From: Sphaerochaetaceae bacterium | Lineage (GTDB): Bacteria; Spirochaetota; Spirochaetia; Sphaerochaetales; Sphaerochaetaceae | Direction of reading: 5' to 3' | Assembly (NCBI GenBank): GCA_024405015.1 | Contig: JAKSPE010000005.1 | Coordinates: 1-36,148 of the forward strand | DNA length: 36,148 bases | In this document: in pieces, positions 1 through 7,231 of the stretch | How positions within the stretch are numbered: the first letter of the stretch is position 1 | Layout of the letters: each line of letters opens with the position of its first letter | Translations under genes and position numbers: made by a program | The notes under the pieces: model-generated | What the model was told of the DNA's origin: nothing | Database searches by the model: none | Seen by the model: only the letters and a program-made list of their open reading frames with translations

Positions 1-1
1 T

Positions 2-109
2 TCAGTTGATACTGTGACACTCCTTTCTTTTATCCGCTCGGTCTTTTTCGTGCTCGGCGATACCAGCGTGCGCATTGAGTACAGCGATCCCATCGGTTCC
101 GGCGATTGA
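2..109 (+). CDS. C-terminal 35 codons of an unidentified protein, 5' end outside window
   Basis: An open frame enters from the left edge and ends at TGA 107-109. Its last residues read ...FVLGDTSVRIEYSDPIGSGD, which looks like a natural beta-strand-rich protein end, not noise. The 'VRIEYSDPI' pattern is loosely like the end of PlsC-type acyltransferases, but this is too short to name. The frame is convergent with asnB. No T-rich terminator hairpin follows it directly; a T6 run lies at 124-129 without an obvious stem. Confidence 0.4.
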   Translation, partial: SVDTVTLLSFIRSVFFVLGDTSVRIEYSDPIGSGD

Positions 110-165
110 CATCAAGTACAGCGTTTTTTCTGGCTCACTCCTACACATGAATACTTGAATGGAAG

Positions 166-217
166 TACCGCATGAAACCCGTTTTTCAAGTTTCCATGCG
201 GTAAAAATTCCGCATGG
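166..217. repeat. two competing inverted repeats sharing one arm
   Basis: TACCGCATGAAAC (166-178) can pair with 190-203, giving 13 bp with a single bulged C. The shared segment CCATGCGG (194-201) can instead pair with CCGCATGG (210-217), a perfect 8-bp stem with an 8-nt loop. The two hairpins exclude each other. The element sits in the 110-267 gap between two converging genes and has no T tract. Its role is unknown; it could be a repetitive palindromic element. Confidence 0.55.
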
Positions 218-267
218 GACCCTAAATAGAGGAAAATGTCGGAACTCTATGCCAACTTCAAATAAAA

Positions 268-296
268 AGGGATCATTGCATATTGCAACAATCCCT
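268..296 (-). terminator. intrinsic terminator after asnB
   Basis: On the minus strand AGGGATTGTTGCA pairs with TGCAATGATCCCT (13 bp including two G-T pairs, 3-nt loop), followed by TTTTATTT. It lies 23 bp after the asnB stop codon. Confidence 0.85.
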
Positions 297-318
297 GTTT
301 CGTCTTTTGTGGTTGTTA

Positions 319-2046
319 TCAGTAAGCCTGATCGTGGACACCGGAGATAGCTCTACCGGAAGGCTCGTCCATGTTTTTCCAGGCCTCATCCCATTCCAGA
401 GCCTTTGCTGTGGAACAGGCAACACCTGCTTCATGTGGAACGACCTTGGCTGCGCTGTCGCTTGGGAAGAGCTGGCTGTAGATTTCTCTATAGTAGTACT
501 CTTCCTTTGTGATTGGGGTGTTGATCGGGAAGCGGTTTGCTCTGCGTGCGAATACGGCATCGCTGACCTTTTCCTCTGTCATCTTCTTCAGGGTGTCAAT
601 CCAGCTGTAACCGACGCCGTCGCTGAACTGCTCCTTCTGTCTCCATGCAATCTCTGCAGGAAGAATATCCTCGAAGGCCTTTCTGAGGATCCATTTCTCG
701 ATTCTCTGCTTTCCTTCTGGAAGCTTGATGCTCATCTTGTCGGTTGGGTTGAGTCTCATGGCGACATCGATGAACTCCTTGTCCAAGAATGGAACACGAC
801 CTTCAACACCCCATGCCATAAGGCTCTTGTTTGCTCTGAGACAGTCATAGAGGTGAAGCTTGCTCATCTTTCTGACCAGCTCCTCATGGAACTCCTGTGC
901 GTTTGGAGCTTTGTGGAAATAGAGGTATCCACCGAAGAGCTCATCGGAGCCTTCGCCGGAGAGAACCATCTTGATTCCCATGGACTTGATGACTCTTGCC
1001 AGAAGATACATCGGTGTGGATGCTCGGACGGTTGTGATGTCATAGGTTTCGATGTGATAGATGACATCTGGAAGAGCGTCGAGAGCTTCCTGGATGGTGA
1101 AGTGAACTTCGTGGTGGACGGTTCCGATGTAATCTGCTGCCTTCTGTGCTGCAATGAGGTCTGGAGAACCTTCAAGACCGATTGCAAAGCTGTGAAGCTG
1201 TGGCCACCAAGCCTCTTTGGTATCTCCGCTTTCTATACGCTTTTTGCTGAACTTCTCGGTAATGGCTGCAATGATGGAGGAATCAAGACCTCCGGAAAGG
1301 AGAACACCGTAAGGGACATCGGACATAAGCTGCTTCTTGACGGCTGTCTCAAGACCGTTGCGGACCTTTGCTATGACAGATGGGTTGATGATCTCTCCCT
1401 TCTCATCAGTTGCCTTTGCGTTGGACTTGACTGCGTCATAGGACTCCCAGTCTCTGTGATACCAGCGCTTGACTTCCTTGTCTGGGGAATAGAGGTAACA
1501 TCCGTTAGGGAATTCCTCGATCTCAACACAGGTGCCTTCCAGAGCCTTGAGCTCGGAACCGACATAGTAACGACCTTCCTTGTCCCAGCCCTGATAGAGA
1601 GGGATGACACCGATTTCGTCACGGCCGATCATGTAGACGTCTTTCTCTTCATCGTAGAGTGCGAAGGCGAAGATACCGCTGAGCTTCTCAATGAAGTCTG
1701 TGCCGTATGTCTTGTACAGAGGAATGATGACCTCGCAGTCTGACTTTGTCTTGAAGTTGTACTTGCCTGCGAAGCTGTCTCTGATTTCCTGATGGTTGTA
1801 GATCTCACCGTTTACGGCAAGGATAATCTTTCCGTCGTCACTGACAAGTGGCTGCTTTCCGGAAAGAGGGTCAACGATGGAAAGTCTTTCATGGCTCAGG
1901 ATGGCATTATTACCTGTATAGATCCCGCTCCAATCTGGTCCTCTGTGACGAATCTTCTTGCTCATCTCGAGGATCTGTGCTCTCAACTCTTCACTGGCTT
2001 TTGCGCTTTCGAAACCAATGTCGAAACTACCTACAAATCCACACAT
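319..2046 (-). CDS. asnB: asparagine synthetase B (glutamine-hydrolysing)
   Basis: Cytosolic enzyme making asparagine from aspartate, glutamine and ATP. The protein is 575 residues, close to the 554 of E. coli AsnB. The N-terminal class II glutamine amidotransferase domain starts at Cys2 (MCGFVG), the nucleophile exposed after Met removal, and carries RHRGPD at 34-39 and NGEIYNH at 79-85. The synthetase domain has the PP-loop SGGLDSS at 251-257, which binds ATP. The start is fixed by Cys2 and by an AAGGAGGT ribosome site just upstream. The gene stands alone, with its own promoter, a leader that looks like an ANTAR-controlled terminator (2077-2135) and a terminator at 268-296. Glutamine is both a substrate and a likely regulatory signal, which links it to the glutamine synthetase cluster at 21-26 kb. 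Identity is secure. Confidence 0.97.
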   Translation of the reverse strand: MCGFVGSFDIGFESAKASEELRAQILEMSKKIRHRGPDWSGIYTGNNAILSHERLSIVDPLSGKQPLVSDDGKIILAVNGEIYNHQEIRDSFAGKYNFKTKSDCEVIIPLYKTYGTDFIEKLSGIFAFALYDEEKDVYMIGRDEIGVIPLYQGWDKEGRYYVGSELKALEGTCVEIEEFPNGCYLYSPDKEVKRWYHRDWESYDAVKSNAKATDEKGEIINPSVIAKVRNGLETAVKKQLMSDVPYGVLLSGGLDSSIIAAITEKFSKKRIESGDTKEAWWPQLHSFAIGLEGSPDLIAAQKAADYIGTVHHEVHFTIQEALDALPDVIYHIETYDITTVRASTPMYLLARVIKSMGIKMVLSGEGSDELFGGYLYFHKAPNAQEFHEELVRKMSKLHLYDCLRANKSLMAWGVEGRVPFLDKEFIDVAMRLNPTDKMSIKLPEGKQRIEKWILRKAFEDILPAEIAWRQKEQFSDGVGYSWIDTLKKMTEEKVSDAVFARRANRFPINTPITKEEYYYREIYSQLFPSDSAAKVVPHEAGVACSTAKALEWDEAWKNMDEPSGRAISGVHDQAY

Positions 2047-2076
2047 AGTTTACCTCCTTGTGCCATTTCTTACAAA

Positions 2077-2135
2077 AATGGAGTCGCAGACAAAGCCTCA
2101 CCTTGGTAAGGTTTCATCTACGACCCCATTGTCGT
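2077..2135 (-). promoter_or_regulatory. asnB leader: ANTAR-type hexaloop hairpin overlapping an intrinsic terminator
   Basis: Read on the minus strand, ACGAC-AATGGG-GTCGT (2135-2120) forms a 5-bp stem with hexaloop AATGGG, having A at position 1 and G at position 4. The loop and 3' arm are also the start of AATGGGGTCGTAGA (2130-2117), which pairs over 14 bp with TCTGCGACTCCATT (2090-2077) and is followed by TTTTTG. A further 6-bp stem (CCTTAC/GTGAGG) lies inside that terminator. The two folds are mutually exclusive. The ATG is 30 nt downstream. The ANTAR loop rule is published family knowledge; use of this site is inferred. Confidence 0.75.
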
Positions 2136-2149
2136 TTTTTTATGTGACG

Positions 2150-2179
2150 ATAATAGTTTCATTGTGTTTGGTTTTGCAA
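2150..2179 (-). promoter_or_regulatory. asnB promoter
   Basis: On the minus strand TTGCAA (2179-2174), an 18-bp spacer and TATTAT (2155-2150) form a good sigma-70 promoter. It predicts a start near 2143, so the leader is about 97 nt and contains the whole hexaloop/terminator element. The rest of the gap (2180-2376) is AT-rich; GGCACG/CGTGTC at about 2280 forms a small hairpin of unknown use. Confidence 0.6.
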
Positions 2180-2376
2180 GAAGTTTTTTCAAAAAAAGGC
2201 ATTTTTTTTGCTTTTTCCATTATTTAGTATGCAAATTAATAATACGTGTAGGTAGATAACGTCCTTTGAGGTGATGTTTGGCACGTGTTTTCGTGTCCTG
2301 ATTAACATATTCACCCATTTTATGGTATCTATTGAAAACGGAATGATAGAAATTCACATATTCCAAGGAGCATGAG

Positions 2377-3489
2377 ATGAGAAAGACCCTTTTTGTTGCC
2401 ATTGTCCTTCTTGCAGCAGTCTTTGCCGTATGTGCACAGGCTGTCGATGAAAAGCCTGCAGCCGTCAGTACACACATTGTTACAGATCACGCAGGTTATG
2501 AGGTGGAGGTTCCAAACGAGATTGAGCGTGTTGCCGTCTATGGAATCTACCCAATGCCTTCTGTCATCAGCGTATTCTTCAATTCCGCTGACAAGATCGT
2601 CGCAATTCCAAAACCTGCCTATTCTCCAGCAAAGAGTGGTCTTCTCGGAAAGCTTTACCCGGAGATCCTGGATGTCGACACCGAGTGTATGTCCGGGGAT
2701 GCCATCAATATCGAGGCTCTCATGGCACTTGATCCACAGGTTGTGTTCATCAGTGATACCGATGCCAAATCCAGAGAGATTCTTGCGACTGCGGGAATTC
2801 CTGCAATCGGCATCTCCGTTGACGATTGGGACTACAACTGCCTTGAGACCTTGGACCATTGGATTGAACTTCTGTCTGAGATCTTCGAGCCGGATTCCGA
2901 CAAGATCCAGAAAGTCCATGACTACAGCAACAAGGTCTATGACCTGGTCTCCTCCAGAGTGTCCGACATTCCTATGGAAGAGCGTGTGAGAGTCTTCATC
3001 CTGTTCCAGTACAGCACCTCCACAATGATGACAAGTGGAAAGCACTTCTTCGGTCAGTGGTGGTGTGATGCCGTTGGCGCAGTCAACGTAGCAACAGACC
3101 TTCCAAACCAGAAGTCCGCTCCAACCTCACTGGAGAGCATTTACGCATGGAATCCAGATGCCATCGTGATCACAAACTACACAACCGCCATGCCGGAGAC
3201 CCTTTACACAAATGCTATGGGCGATGACTGGAGCGGCATCAAAGCTGTTCAGGACAAGAGAGTCTACAAGGCTCCACTTGGAATCTACCGCTCCTACACC
3301 GCAGGCGTGGATGCTCCTGTGTCACTTGTCTGGTGGGCAAAGGCAATCTATCCAGAGCTTTTCTTGGACATTGACCTTGCAGAAATTGCAAAGGACTACT
3401 ATAAGAGCGTCTTTGGCATTGAACTTGATGATGCACAGGTTGCATCCATCTTCGCACCTCCAGCCTCTGCTGCCGGTGGTATGAAATAA
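2377..3489 (+). CDS. ABC transporter substrate-binding protein, iron-siderophore/cobalamin type
   Basis: Predicted periplasmic protein of 370 residues that would deliver an iron complex, cobalamin or similar ligand to an ABC importer. It has a signal peptide (basic MRK, hydrophobic stretch to about residue 20, then CAQA; the Cys is not in a standard lipobox, though spirochaete lipoboxes are loose). It continues as a Peripla_BP_2-like fold: 'EVPNEIERVAVYG' near 50, 'NIEALMALDPQVVFIS' near 110-125, and a C-terminal lobe with 'SLESIYAWNPDAIVITNY'. A CAAGGAG site precedes the ATG. No permease or ATPase gene is nearby, so this is an orphan component whose partners lie elsewhere. The ligand cannot be named from sequence. 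Confidence 0.8.
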   Translation: MRKTLFVAIVLLAAVFAVCAQAVDEKPAAVSTHIVTDHAGYEVEVPNEIERVAVYGIYPMPSVISVFFNSADKIVAIPKPAYSPAKSGLLGKLYPEILDVDTECMSGDAINIEALMALDPQVVFISDTDAKSREILATAGIPAIGISVDDWDYNCLETLDHWIELLSEIFEPDSDKIQKVHDYSNKVYDLVSSRVSDIPMEERVRVFILFQYSTSTMMTSGKHFFGQWWCDAVGAVNVATDLPNQKSAPTSLESIYAWNPDAIVITNYTTAMPETLYTNAMGDDWSGIKAVQDKRVYKAPLGIYRSYTAGVDAPVSLVWWAKAIYPELFLDIDLAEIAKDYYKSVFGIELDDAQVASIFAPPASAAGGMK

Positions 3490-3510
3490 TCGGATTTTTG
3501 ATGATGCATG

Positions 3511-3547
3511 AGGGGACTGTTGCTTGCAATGGTCCCTTCGTTGTTTT
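3511..3547 (+). terminator. terminator after the binding-protein gene
   Basis: AGGGGACT (3511-3518) pairs with GGTCCCTT (3531-3538) across a 12-nt loop and is followed by CGTTGTTTT. Further on, CATCTTGG (3573-3580) and CCAAGATG (3602-3609) form a second inverted repeat around an A8 run. Nothing else is recognised before the IS element at 3698. Confidence 0.65.
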
Positions 3548-3697
3548 ACAAGCGCATGCAAGAATACCAAGTCATCTTGGGGATGTAAAAAAAAGGACCT
3601 TCCAAGATGTCATAACCATCTCAATGCGAAAAAAGGCTGTACTTGCTGTAGATTGTTCTAACTGGAATCGATTTTTTGGGTTCTTCGGTTAGTCAAA

Positions 3698-3722
3698 TGA
3701 TGTGAACCCCATTTGTTGGACA
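3698..3722 (+). repeat. left terminal inverted repeat of the IS
   Basis: It starts TGATGTGAACCCC and ends TTGGACA. It matches the reverse complement of 5160-5184 at 23 of 25 positions. Confidence 0.9.
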
Positions 3723-3744
3723 AAACCAACAGGAGGGCTCAGAT

Positions 3745-4260
3745 ATGAAATACTCTGATGAATTGAAGAATAAGATGTTGGAGGAAGTGATTGTCCAGCA
3801 CAAAAGGGTCTGTGACGTCGCAAGACAGAACGGGATTCCTTCGGCGTACCTGCAGAATCTGGTCGGAAGAGCACGGGAGAAAGGGATTGACAGCTGTCTG
3901 CACTCGAAGAGAAAAGGCTCCTACTCGAAGGACTTCAAACTTGAGGTCGTGAAGTACCTGAAGACCTGCAACTCGCCTGCAAGAGCATGGAGAAGGTTCG
4001 ACGTCAATCCGGATGTTGCATCCTACTGGTTCAGAAAGTACACTGAAGGAGGTGCAGATGCCTTGCGCGACACCAGCAGGAGCCGGATTTTGGAACAAGA
4101 CACAGACAGCAGAGACAAGCAGAAGGACAGACGGGTGCACACGGAGAGTGAGTACCAGGAACTGGAGAAGAGGCTCAGACGTGCCGAGATGGAGCTTGAG
4201 TTCCTAAAAAAACTCGACGCCTTAGTTCAGGAGAGAATCGAGCGCGAAAGGAAGAGGTAG
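3745..4260 (+). CDS. IS3-family transposase OrfA (DNA-binding subunit)
   Basis: The protein has 171 residues and two helix-turn-helix segments, the first around 'VCDVARQNGIPSAYLQNLV' (residues 20-40) and the second around 'KTCNSPARAWRRF' and 'ASYWFRKY' (70-100). A charged coiled coil near 130-160 ('EYQELEKRLRRAEMELEFLKK') is of leucine-zipper type and probably mediates dimer formation. It binds the IS ends. An AGGAGGG site at 3731-3737 sets the start. The frame contains the slippery A7 at 4206-4212, where part of the ribosomes should shift -1 into OrfB. The length fits the IS150 group (about 170 residues). Confidence 0.93.
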   Translation: MKYSDELKNKMLEEVIVQHKRVCDVARQNGIPSAYLQNLVGRAREKGIDSCLHSKRKGSYSKDFKLEVVKYLKTCNSPARAWRRFDVNPDVASYWFRKYTEGGADALRDTSRSRILEQDTDSRDKQKDRRVHTESEYQELEKRLRRAEMELEFLKKLDALVQERIERERKR

Positions 4261-5153
4261 TCGCGGCAATCGATGAACTAAGGCACAGGTTCGGCCTCAG
4301 GGAGCTGCTCTCGTTCGCAGGGATCGCACGTGCGACGTACTACCACGTCCGCAGAACCATGGGAGGGAAAGCCAGGAGGGACGCGCGCCTCAGTGAGAGA
4401 ATTCTGGAGCTCTACGAGGAGAACTCGAAAAAGAGCGAAAGGTTCGGCTACAGAAGGATTTGCGACCTGCTCCGGTCCACTTCCGAGTTCTGCGGAATCA
4501 ACCACAAGAGAGTCTACAGGGTCATGAAGGAGATGGGCCTGCAAGGCTACATCTCGAAAAATGGGAACAGGAAGTACAGTTCCTACAAAGGTACGGTCGG
4601 AAAGGTCGCGGAGAACATCGTGAAGAGGAACTTCCATCCGAGGCGTCCCAACATGACCTGGGGCACGGACGTGACGGAGTTCCATCTCCCTGCATGTGGA
4701 GGTGCCAAGGTGTACCTCTCCCCAATCAGGGACTTCTGTGACGGGACGATCGTCAGCCACTCATGCTCGACATCCCCGAACATGGGCCTTGTCATGGACA
4801 TGCTGAACAGGGCTCTGGACAAGAACATGTGCCTGGCAGGTCTTGTGTTGCATTCAGACCAGGGTTTCCAGTACCAGAACAGGGCCTGGTGCGAGAGGCT
4901 TGAGTCGAGGTGCATCGCACAGTCCATGTCCCGCAAGGGCAACTGCCTGGACAACAGCAAGATGGAGACGTTCTTCGCCACCCTGAAGAAGGCGATCTGG
5001 TTCGGCCATGAGCACGAGTACAAGTCTCCAGAGGCGCTGATCGCTACGATTGATGACTACATCAGGTGGTACAACGAGGAGAGGATTCAACACAATCTGA
5101 ACGGCATGACTCCTTTACAGTTCAGAAAACATGCCTTTAAAATGATTGTGTAA
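4206..5153 (+). CDS. IS3-family transposase OrfB (DDE integrase domain), made by -1 frameshift
   Basis: Catalytic half of the transposase. The frame is open from 4200 and has no ATG until 4359, yet the translation from 4206 already resembles an OrfB N-terminus ('AAIDELRHRFGLRELL', 'GIARATYYHVRR'). Expression as an OrfAB fusion is therefore the best reading. Slippage occurs on A AAA AAA (4206-4212), where both tRNAs re-pair perfectly. The HTH_21 segment is followed by the rve core, with the DDE residues in 'TWGTDVTEF', 'LHSDQGFQYQ' and 'KMETFFATLKKA'. The C-terminal 'YIRWYNEERIQHNLNGMTPLQF' is typical of the family. No disruption is seen. Confidence 0.93.
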   Translation, partial: KKTRRLSSGENRARKEEVVAAIDELRHRFGLRELLSFAGIARATYYHVRRTMGGKARRDARLSERILELYEENSKKSERFGYRRICDLLRSTSEFCGINHKRVYRVMKEMGLQGYISKNGNRKYSSYKGTVGKVAENIVKRNFHPRRPNMTWGTDVTEFHLPACGGAKVYLSPIRDFCDGTIVSHSCSTSPNMGLVMDMLNRALDKNMCLAGLVLHSDQGFQYQNRAWCERLESRCIAQSMSRKGNCLDNSKMETFFATLKKAIWFGHEHEYKSPEALIATIDDYIRWYNEERIQHNLNGMTPLQFRKHAFKMIV

Positions 5154-5159
5154 CTAATG

Positions 5160-5184
5160 TGTCCAACAAATGGGGTTCACTCCA
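5160..5184 (-). repeat. right terminal inverted repeat of the IS
   Basis: On the minus strand it begins TGGAGTGAACCCC and ends TTGGACA. It starts 6 bp after the OrfB stop codon. Confidence 0.9.
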
Positions 5185-5228
5185 AAATGACTAACCGAAA
5201 CTGAAAAAACAGCGGTTCAGTTAGTTTC

Positions 5229-6389
5229 TCAGAAACTCCAGGCGCTGAGAAGGTAACCTGGTATTACTACGAATGCGAAGAAGCAAAGGCTGATGAGTGT
5301 GAACTTCTTGATGAACTTCCCACCATTGGATGGATACTCTCTGACGTAGATGCGGTAGTTGATAACCGATGCAAGAGATCCGATCAGTGAACACAGTCCT
5401 GCAGAATCGACACCATAGAGAAGGGCACCCAGGTTCTTGGTAAATGGCCAGAGAACAATGGAGGCTGGGACGTTGGAGATTACCTGGCTCAGAAGGATTC
5501 CCCACCAGTACTCGTTTCCGGCAACAGCCTTGCTCAAGAACTGTGAGATTGTCGGATTTGCGCAAATGGAGGAACTGAACACAAAGAAGCAAAGGAAAGT
5601 CAGAAGAAGCACGTAATCGACTTTCTTGGTCAGAATCTTGTGGTCAAAGATGGCGATGGCTCCCACGACGATGAGTGTGATGTAAGGCCACAGGGTGGTT
5701 CTTGTGACGATTGTGGCAATGACAATGGCAAAGAGTGTGAGATAGAAGATTCTCTTTGTCTTTCCCTCCGGTTTCCAATCTTCAGCGATCTTCTTTTCTC
5801 CAACGCCTGTCAGCTGCACAGGGTCCTTTCGATAAAGGAAGCAGATGAATACACACAGAAGGGCTTCAGAAAGGGCGCAAAGCGGCAGCATATGAAGCAT
5901 GAAGGTTGGGGCACTGTGTCCGCTCTGTGCGTAGAGGAACAGGTTCTGTGGGCTTCCGAACGGCATCAGCATGGAGCCTCTGACCGCAGCAATGTTCTCC
6001 AAGGTCAGAACCGGAATGATGAATCTCTCTTTGTCTCCTGCACGGAACAGGATGATGGTAATTGGAACGAAGATGATCAGGGAGACGTCATTTGTGACGA
6101 ACATGGAAGAGAAGAAGACACAGAAGACCAGAAAGAAGGTGAGTCCACGCTGACGGGAGATCTTTCCGGCAAGATTCAGAATTGGGTTGAAGATGTTCTC
6201 CTGTTTGAAACCTTCCAGGACGCTGAGCATCATAAGAAGGGTGGCAAGAGTCTTCCAGTCAATGTCCTTGACAAGCTGTGCACTTGGCTTTGTGATGATC
6301 AGGGAGATGATTGCAGCCAAAAGGGATACGGAGAGCATGAGCTCTTTCTTAAATAGTGCGATAATCGGATTTGTCTTCTTGTTTTCCAT
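5229..6389 (-). CDS. anion permease of the SLC13/ArsB-CitM type (ion transporter superfamily)
   Basis: Inner-membrane protein of about 386 residues with some ten hydrophobic segments. The 'FVTNDVSLIIFVPI' loop (near residue 100) and 'MLMPFGSPQNLFLY' (near 140) match the paired re-entrant motifs of the SLC13/CitMHS/ArsB transporters. These move dicarboxylates, sulfate, arsenite or related anions; the substrate cannot be chosen here. I prefer the ATG at 6389 (MENKKTNPI) to one 13 codons upstream, because the latter adds a hydrophilic tail; neither has a convincing ribosome site. The gene follows the Nudix gene on the same strand at 66 bp, so the two may be cotranscribed. The stop codon overlaps a small AGTTTC/GAAACT hairpin. 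Confidence 0.75.
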   Translation of the reverse strand: MENKKTNPIIALFKKELMLSVSLLAAIISLIITKPSAQLVKDIDWKTLATLLMMLSVLEGFKQENIFNPILNLAGKISRQRGLTFFLVFCVFFSSMFVTNDVSLIIFVPITIILFRAGDKERFIIPVLTLENIAAVRGSMLMPFGSPQNLFLYAQSGHSAPTFMLHMLPLCALSEALLCVFICFLYRKDPVQLTGVGEKKIAEDWKPEGKTKRIFYLTLFAIVIATIVTRTTLWPYITLIVVGAIAIFDHKILTKKVDYVLLLTFLCFFVFSSSICANPTISQFLSKAVAGNEYWWGILLSQVISNVPASIVLWPFTKNLGALLYGVDSAGLCSLIGSLASVINYRIYVREYPSNGGKFIKKFTLISLCFFAFVVIPGYLLSAWSF

Positions 6390-6455
6390 GGTAATTCTGT
6401 GTTTATCACTAAGTGAATCAAACGGCAATATGTCTGGCTGTGAGCCTATGCATTT

Positions 6456-6845
6456 TCAGCGGATTTCGCTTGTTACGGCATCGAGTATCAGAAGGTCGGC
6501 TGGAAGCCATTTCACACTTTTGATATCTTCTGCTGTCAACCATTTTGCTGCCTCATGCTCTTTCAGGACAAGGTTTCCGTCTTTCACGGTGCTCCAGAAA
6601 CAGTCCATGGAAAGGTGAAACTGCGGGTAGTCGTATTCCACCGTCTGAATGAAGTTTCCAACCTCAATGATGGTATCAAGCTCTTCTCGAATCTCTCGTT
6701 CCAATGCTTCTTGAGGGGTTTCTCCCGCTTCGATCTTTCCGCCTGGAAACTCCCACCAACCTTTGTAGTCTCCATAGCCACGCTGGGTGGCGAATATTCT
6801 GTCTGTGTCTCTGATGACTGCTGCAACAACTTTGATGGTCTTCAT
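6456..6845 (-). CDS. Nudix hydrolase, MutT-like (8-oxo-dGTP or other NTP pyrophosphatase)
   Basis: Small cytosolic hydrolase of 129 residues. The complete Nudix box runs from 'GGKIEAGETPQEA' to 'REIREEL', with the catalytic REIREE. The surrounding 'VVAAVI', 'YGDYKGWWEFPGGK' and late 'VKWLPADL' are typical of the small MutT/CTP pyrophosphohydrolase group that removes damaged nucleotides. The start is MKTIKVV at 6845, with TAGGA upstream, instead of a longer frame whose first residues do not match the family. It is transcribed away from a MazG-like NTPase and an alkyltransferase, so the neighbourhood looks like nucleotide and DNA housekeeping. Substrate is inferred. Confidence 0.85.
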   Translation of the reverse strand: MKTIKVVAAVIRDTDRIFATQRGYGDYKGWWEFPGGKIEAGETPQEALEREIREELDTIIEVGNFIQTVEYDYPQFHLSMDCFWSTVKDGNLVLKEHEAAKWLTAEDIKSVKWLPADLLILDAVTSEIR

Positions 6846-6862
6846 TCCTAAGCTCCGAAACC

Positions 6863-6895
6863 AGTATAACAAAACGTCTGGATTAATGCTAATAT
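6863..6895. promoter_or_regulatory. back-to-back extended -10 promoters
   Basis: Minus strand: TG-T-TATACT, with the -10 hexamer at 6868-6863, serves the Nudix gene; its start would lie near 6856. Plus strand: TG-C-TAATAT, with the hexamer at 6890-6895, lies 6 bp before the ATG at 6902, so that transcript would begin at the start codon (leaderless). The 56 bp between the genes leave no room for other control sites, and neither promoter has a clear -35 box, as is usual for extended -10 promoters. Confidence 0.6.
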
Positions 6896-6901
6896 CAAAG
6901 C

Positions 6902-7231
6902 ATGACAACAGTTTATAACAAACTCATTCGCGACAATATCCCATCGATCATCGAGAAGTCTGGCAGAACGCCAAGAACAAGAATCCTTGATGAGCACGAC
7001 TATGTGACTGCAATTGACCGAAAACTGGATGAGGAACTTGCCGAGTACCACGAGAATCCCTGTCTTGAGGAATTGGCAGATCTGATGGAAGTGATCTATG
7101 CGGCAGCCCAAGCACGCGGTTTCAGTGCCTTAGAACTGGAGAAGGTCCGTTTGGAGAAAGCGGCGATACGGGGTGGCTTTGCGAACAGGATCTTTCTGGA
7201 AAGCGTTGAAGATGAGGCTCAGATCGGATGA
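6902..7231 (+). CDS. MazG-like nucleoside triphosphate pyrophosphohydrolase (phosphoribosyl-ATP pyrophosphohydrolase-like)
   Basis: A protein of 109 residues starting 'YNKLIRDNIPSIIE', the hallmark of a small all-alpha NTP-PPase group (COG4997-like). The metal-binding acidic pairs are visible: EELAE near 43 and EELADLMEV near 55-64 (ExxE...ExxD). It probably hydrolyses non-canonical or damaged NTPs to NMP and pyrophosphate. No his genes are nearby, so a role in histidine synthesis is unlikely. No ribosome site is present; an extended -10 box ends 6 bp before the ATG, suggesting leaderless translation. It overlaps the next gene by 4 bp (ATGA), so the two are probably translationally coupled. 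Confidence 0.8.
   Translation: MTTVYNKLIRDNIPSIIEKSGRTPRTRILDEHDYVTAIDRKLDEELAEYHENPCLEELADLMEVIYAAAQARGFSALELEKVRLEKAAIRGGFANRIFLESVEDEAQIG

Larger units (their letters stand above)
3698..5184 (+). mobile_element. IS3-family insertion sequence (IS150-like), apparently intact
   Basis: The 1487-bp element is bounded by 25-bp inverted repeats (3698-3722 and 5160-5184) that differ at two positions and begin with TG. The shared core reads GTGAACCCCATTTGTTGG. It is flanked by AAA direct repeats (3695-3697 and 5185-5187), matching the 3-bp duplications usual for IS3 elements. It contains two overlapping frames joined by a -1 frameshift site. Outside the duplication, TTCGGTTAGTCA (3684-3695) and TGACTAACCGAA (5188-5199) are perfect complements, so the element sits in the 2-nt centre of a former 12-bp palindrome. 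Frames, slippery site and ends are all intact, which suggests a recent insertion. Confidence 0.92.

Noticed and set aside
283..1743. Long open frame (486 codons) on the plus strand opposite asnB
   Set aside because: It is the complement of a clear asnB gene. Its residues show no family pattern, and the open frame follows from asnB codon usage.
2077..2135. T-box or glutamine riboswitch in the asnB leader
   Set aside because: No T-box specifier stem or AGGGTGGNACCGCG sequence, and no glnA-type riboswitch core; the hexaloop rule explains the structure better.
3684..5199. Reading the split palindrome as a terminator for the flanking convergent genes
   Set aside because: T tracts precede the stem on both strands instead of following it.
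5640..6356. 238-codon plus-strand frame opposite the anion permease
   Set aside because: Shadow of the membrane protein gene on the other strand; low-complexity acidic translation with no domain.
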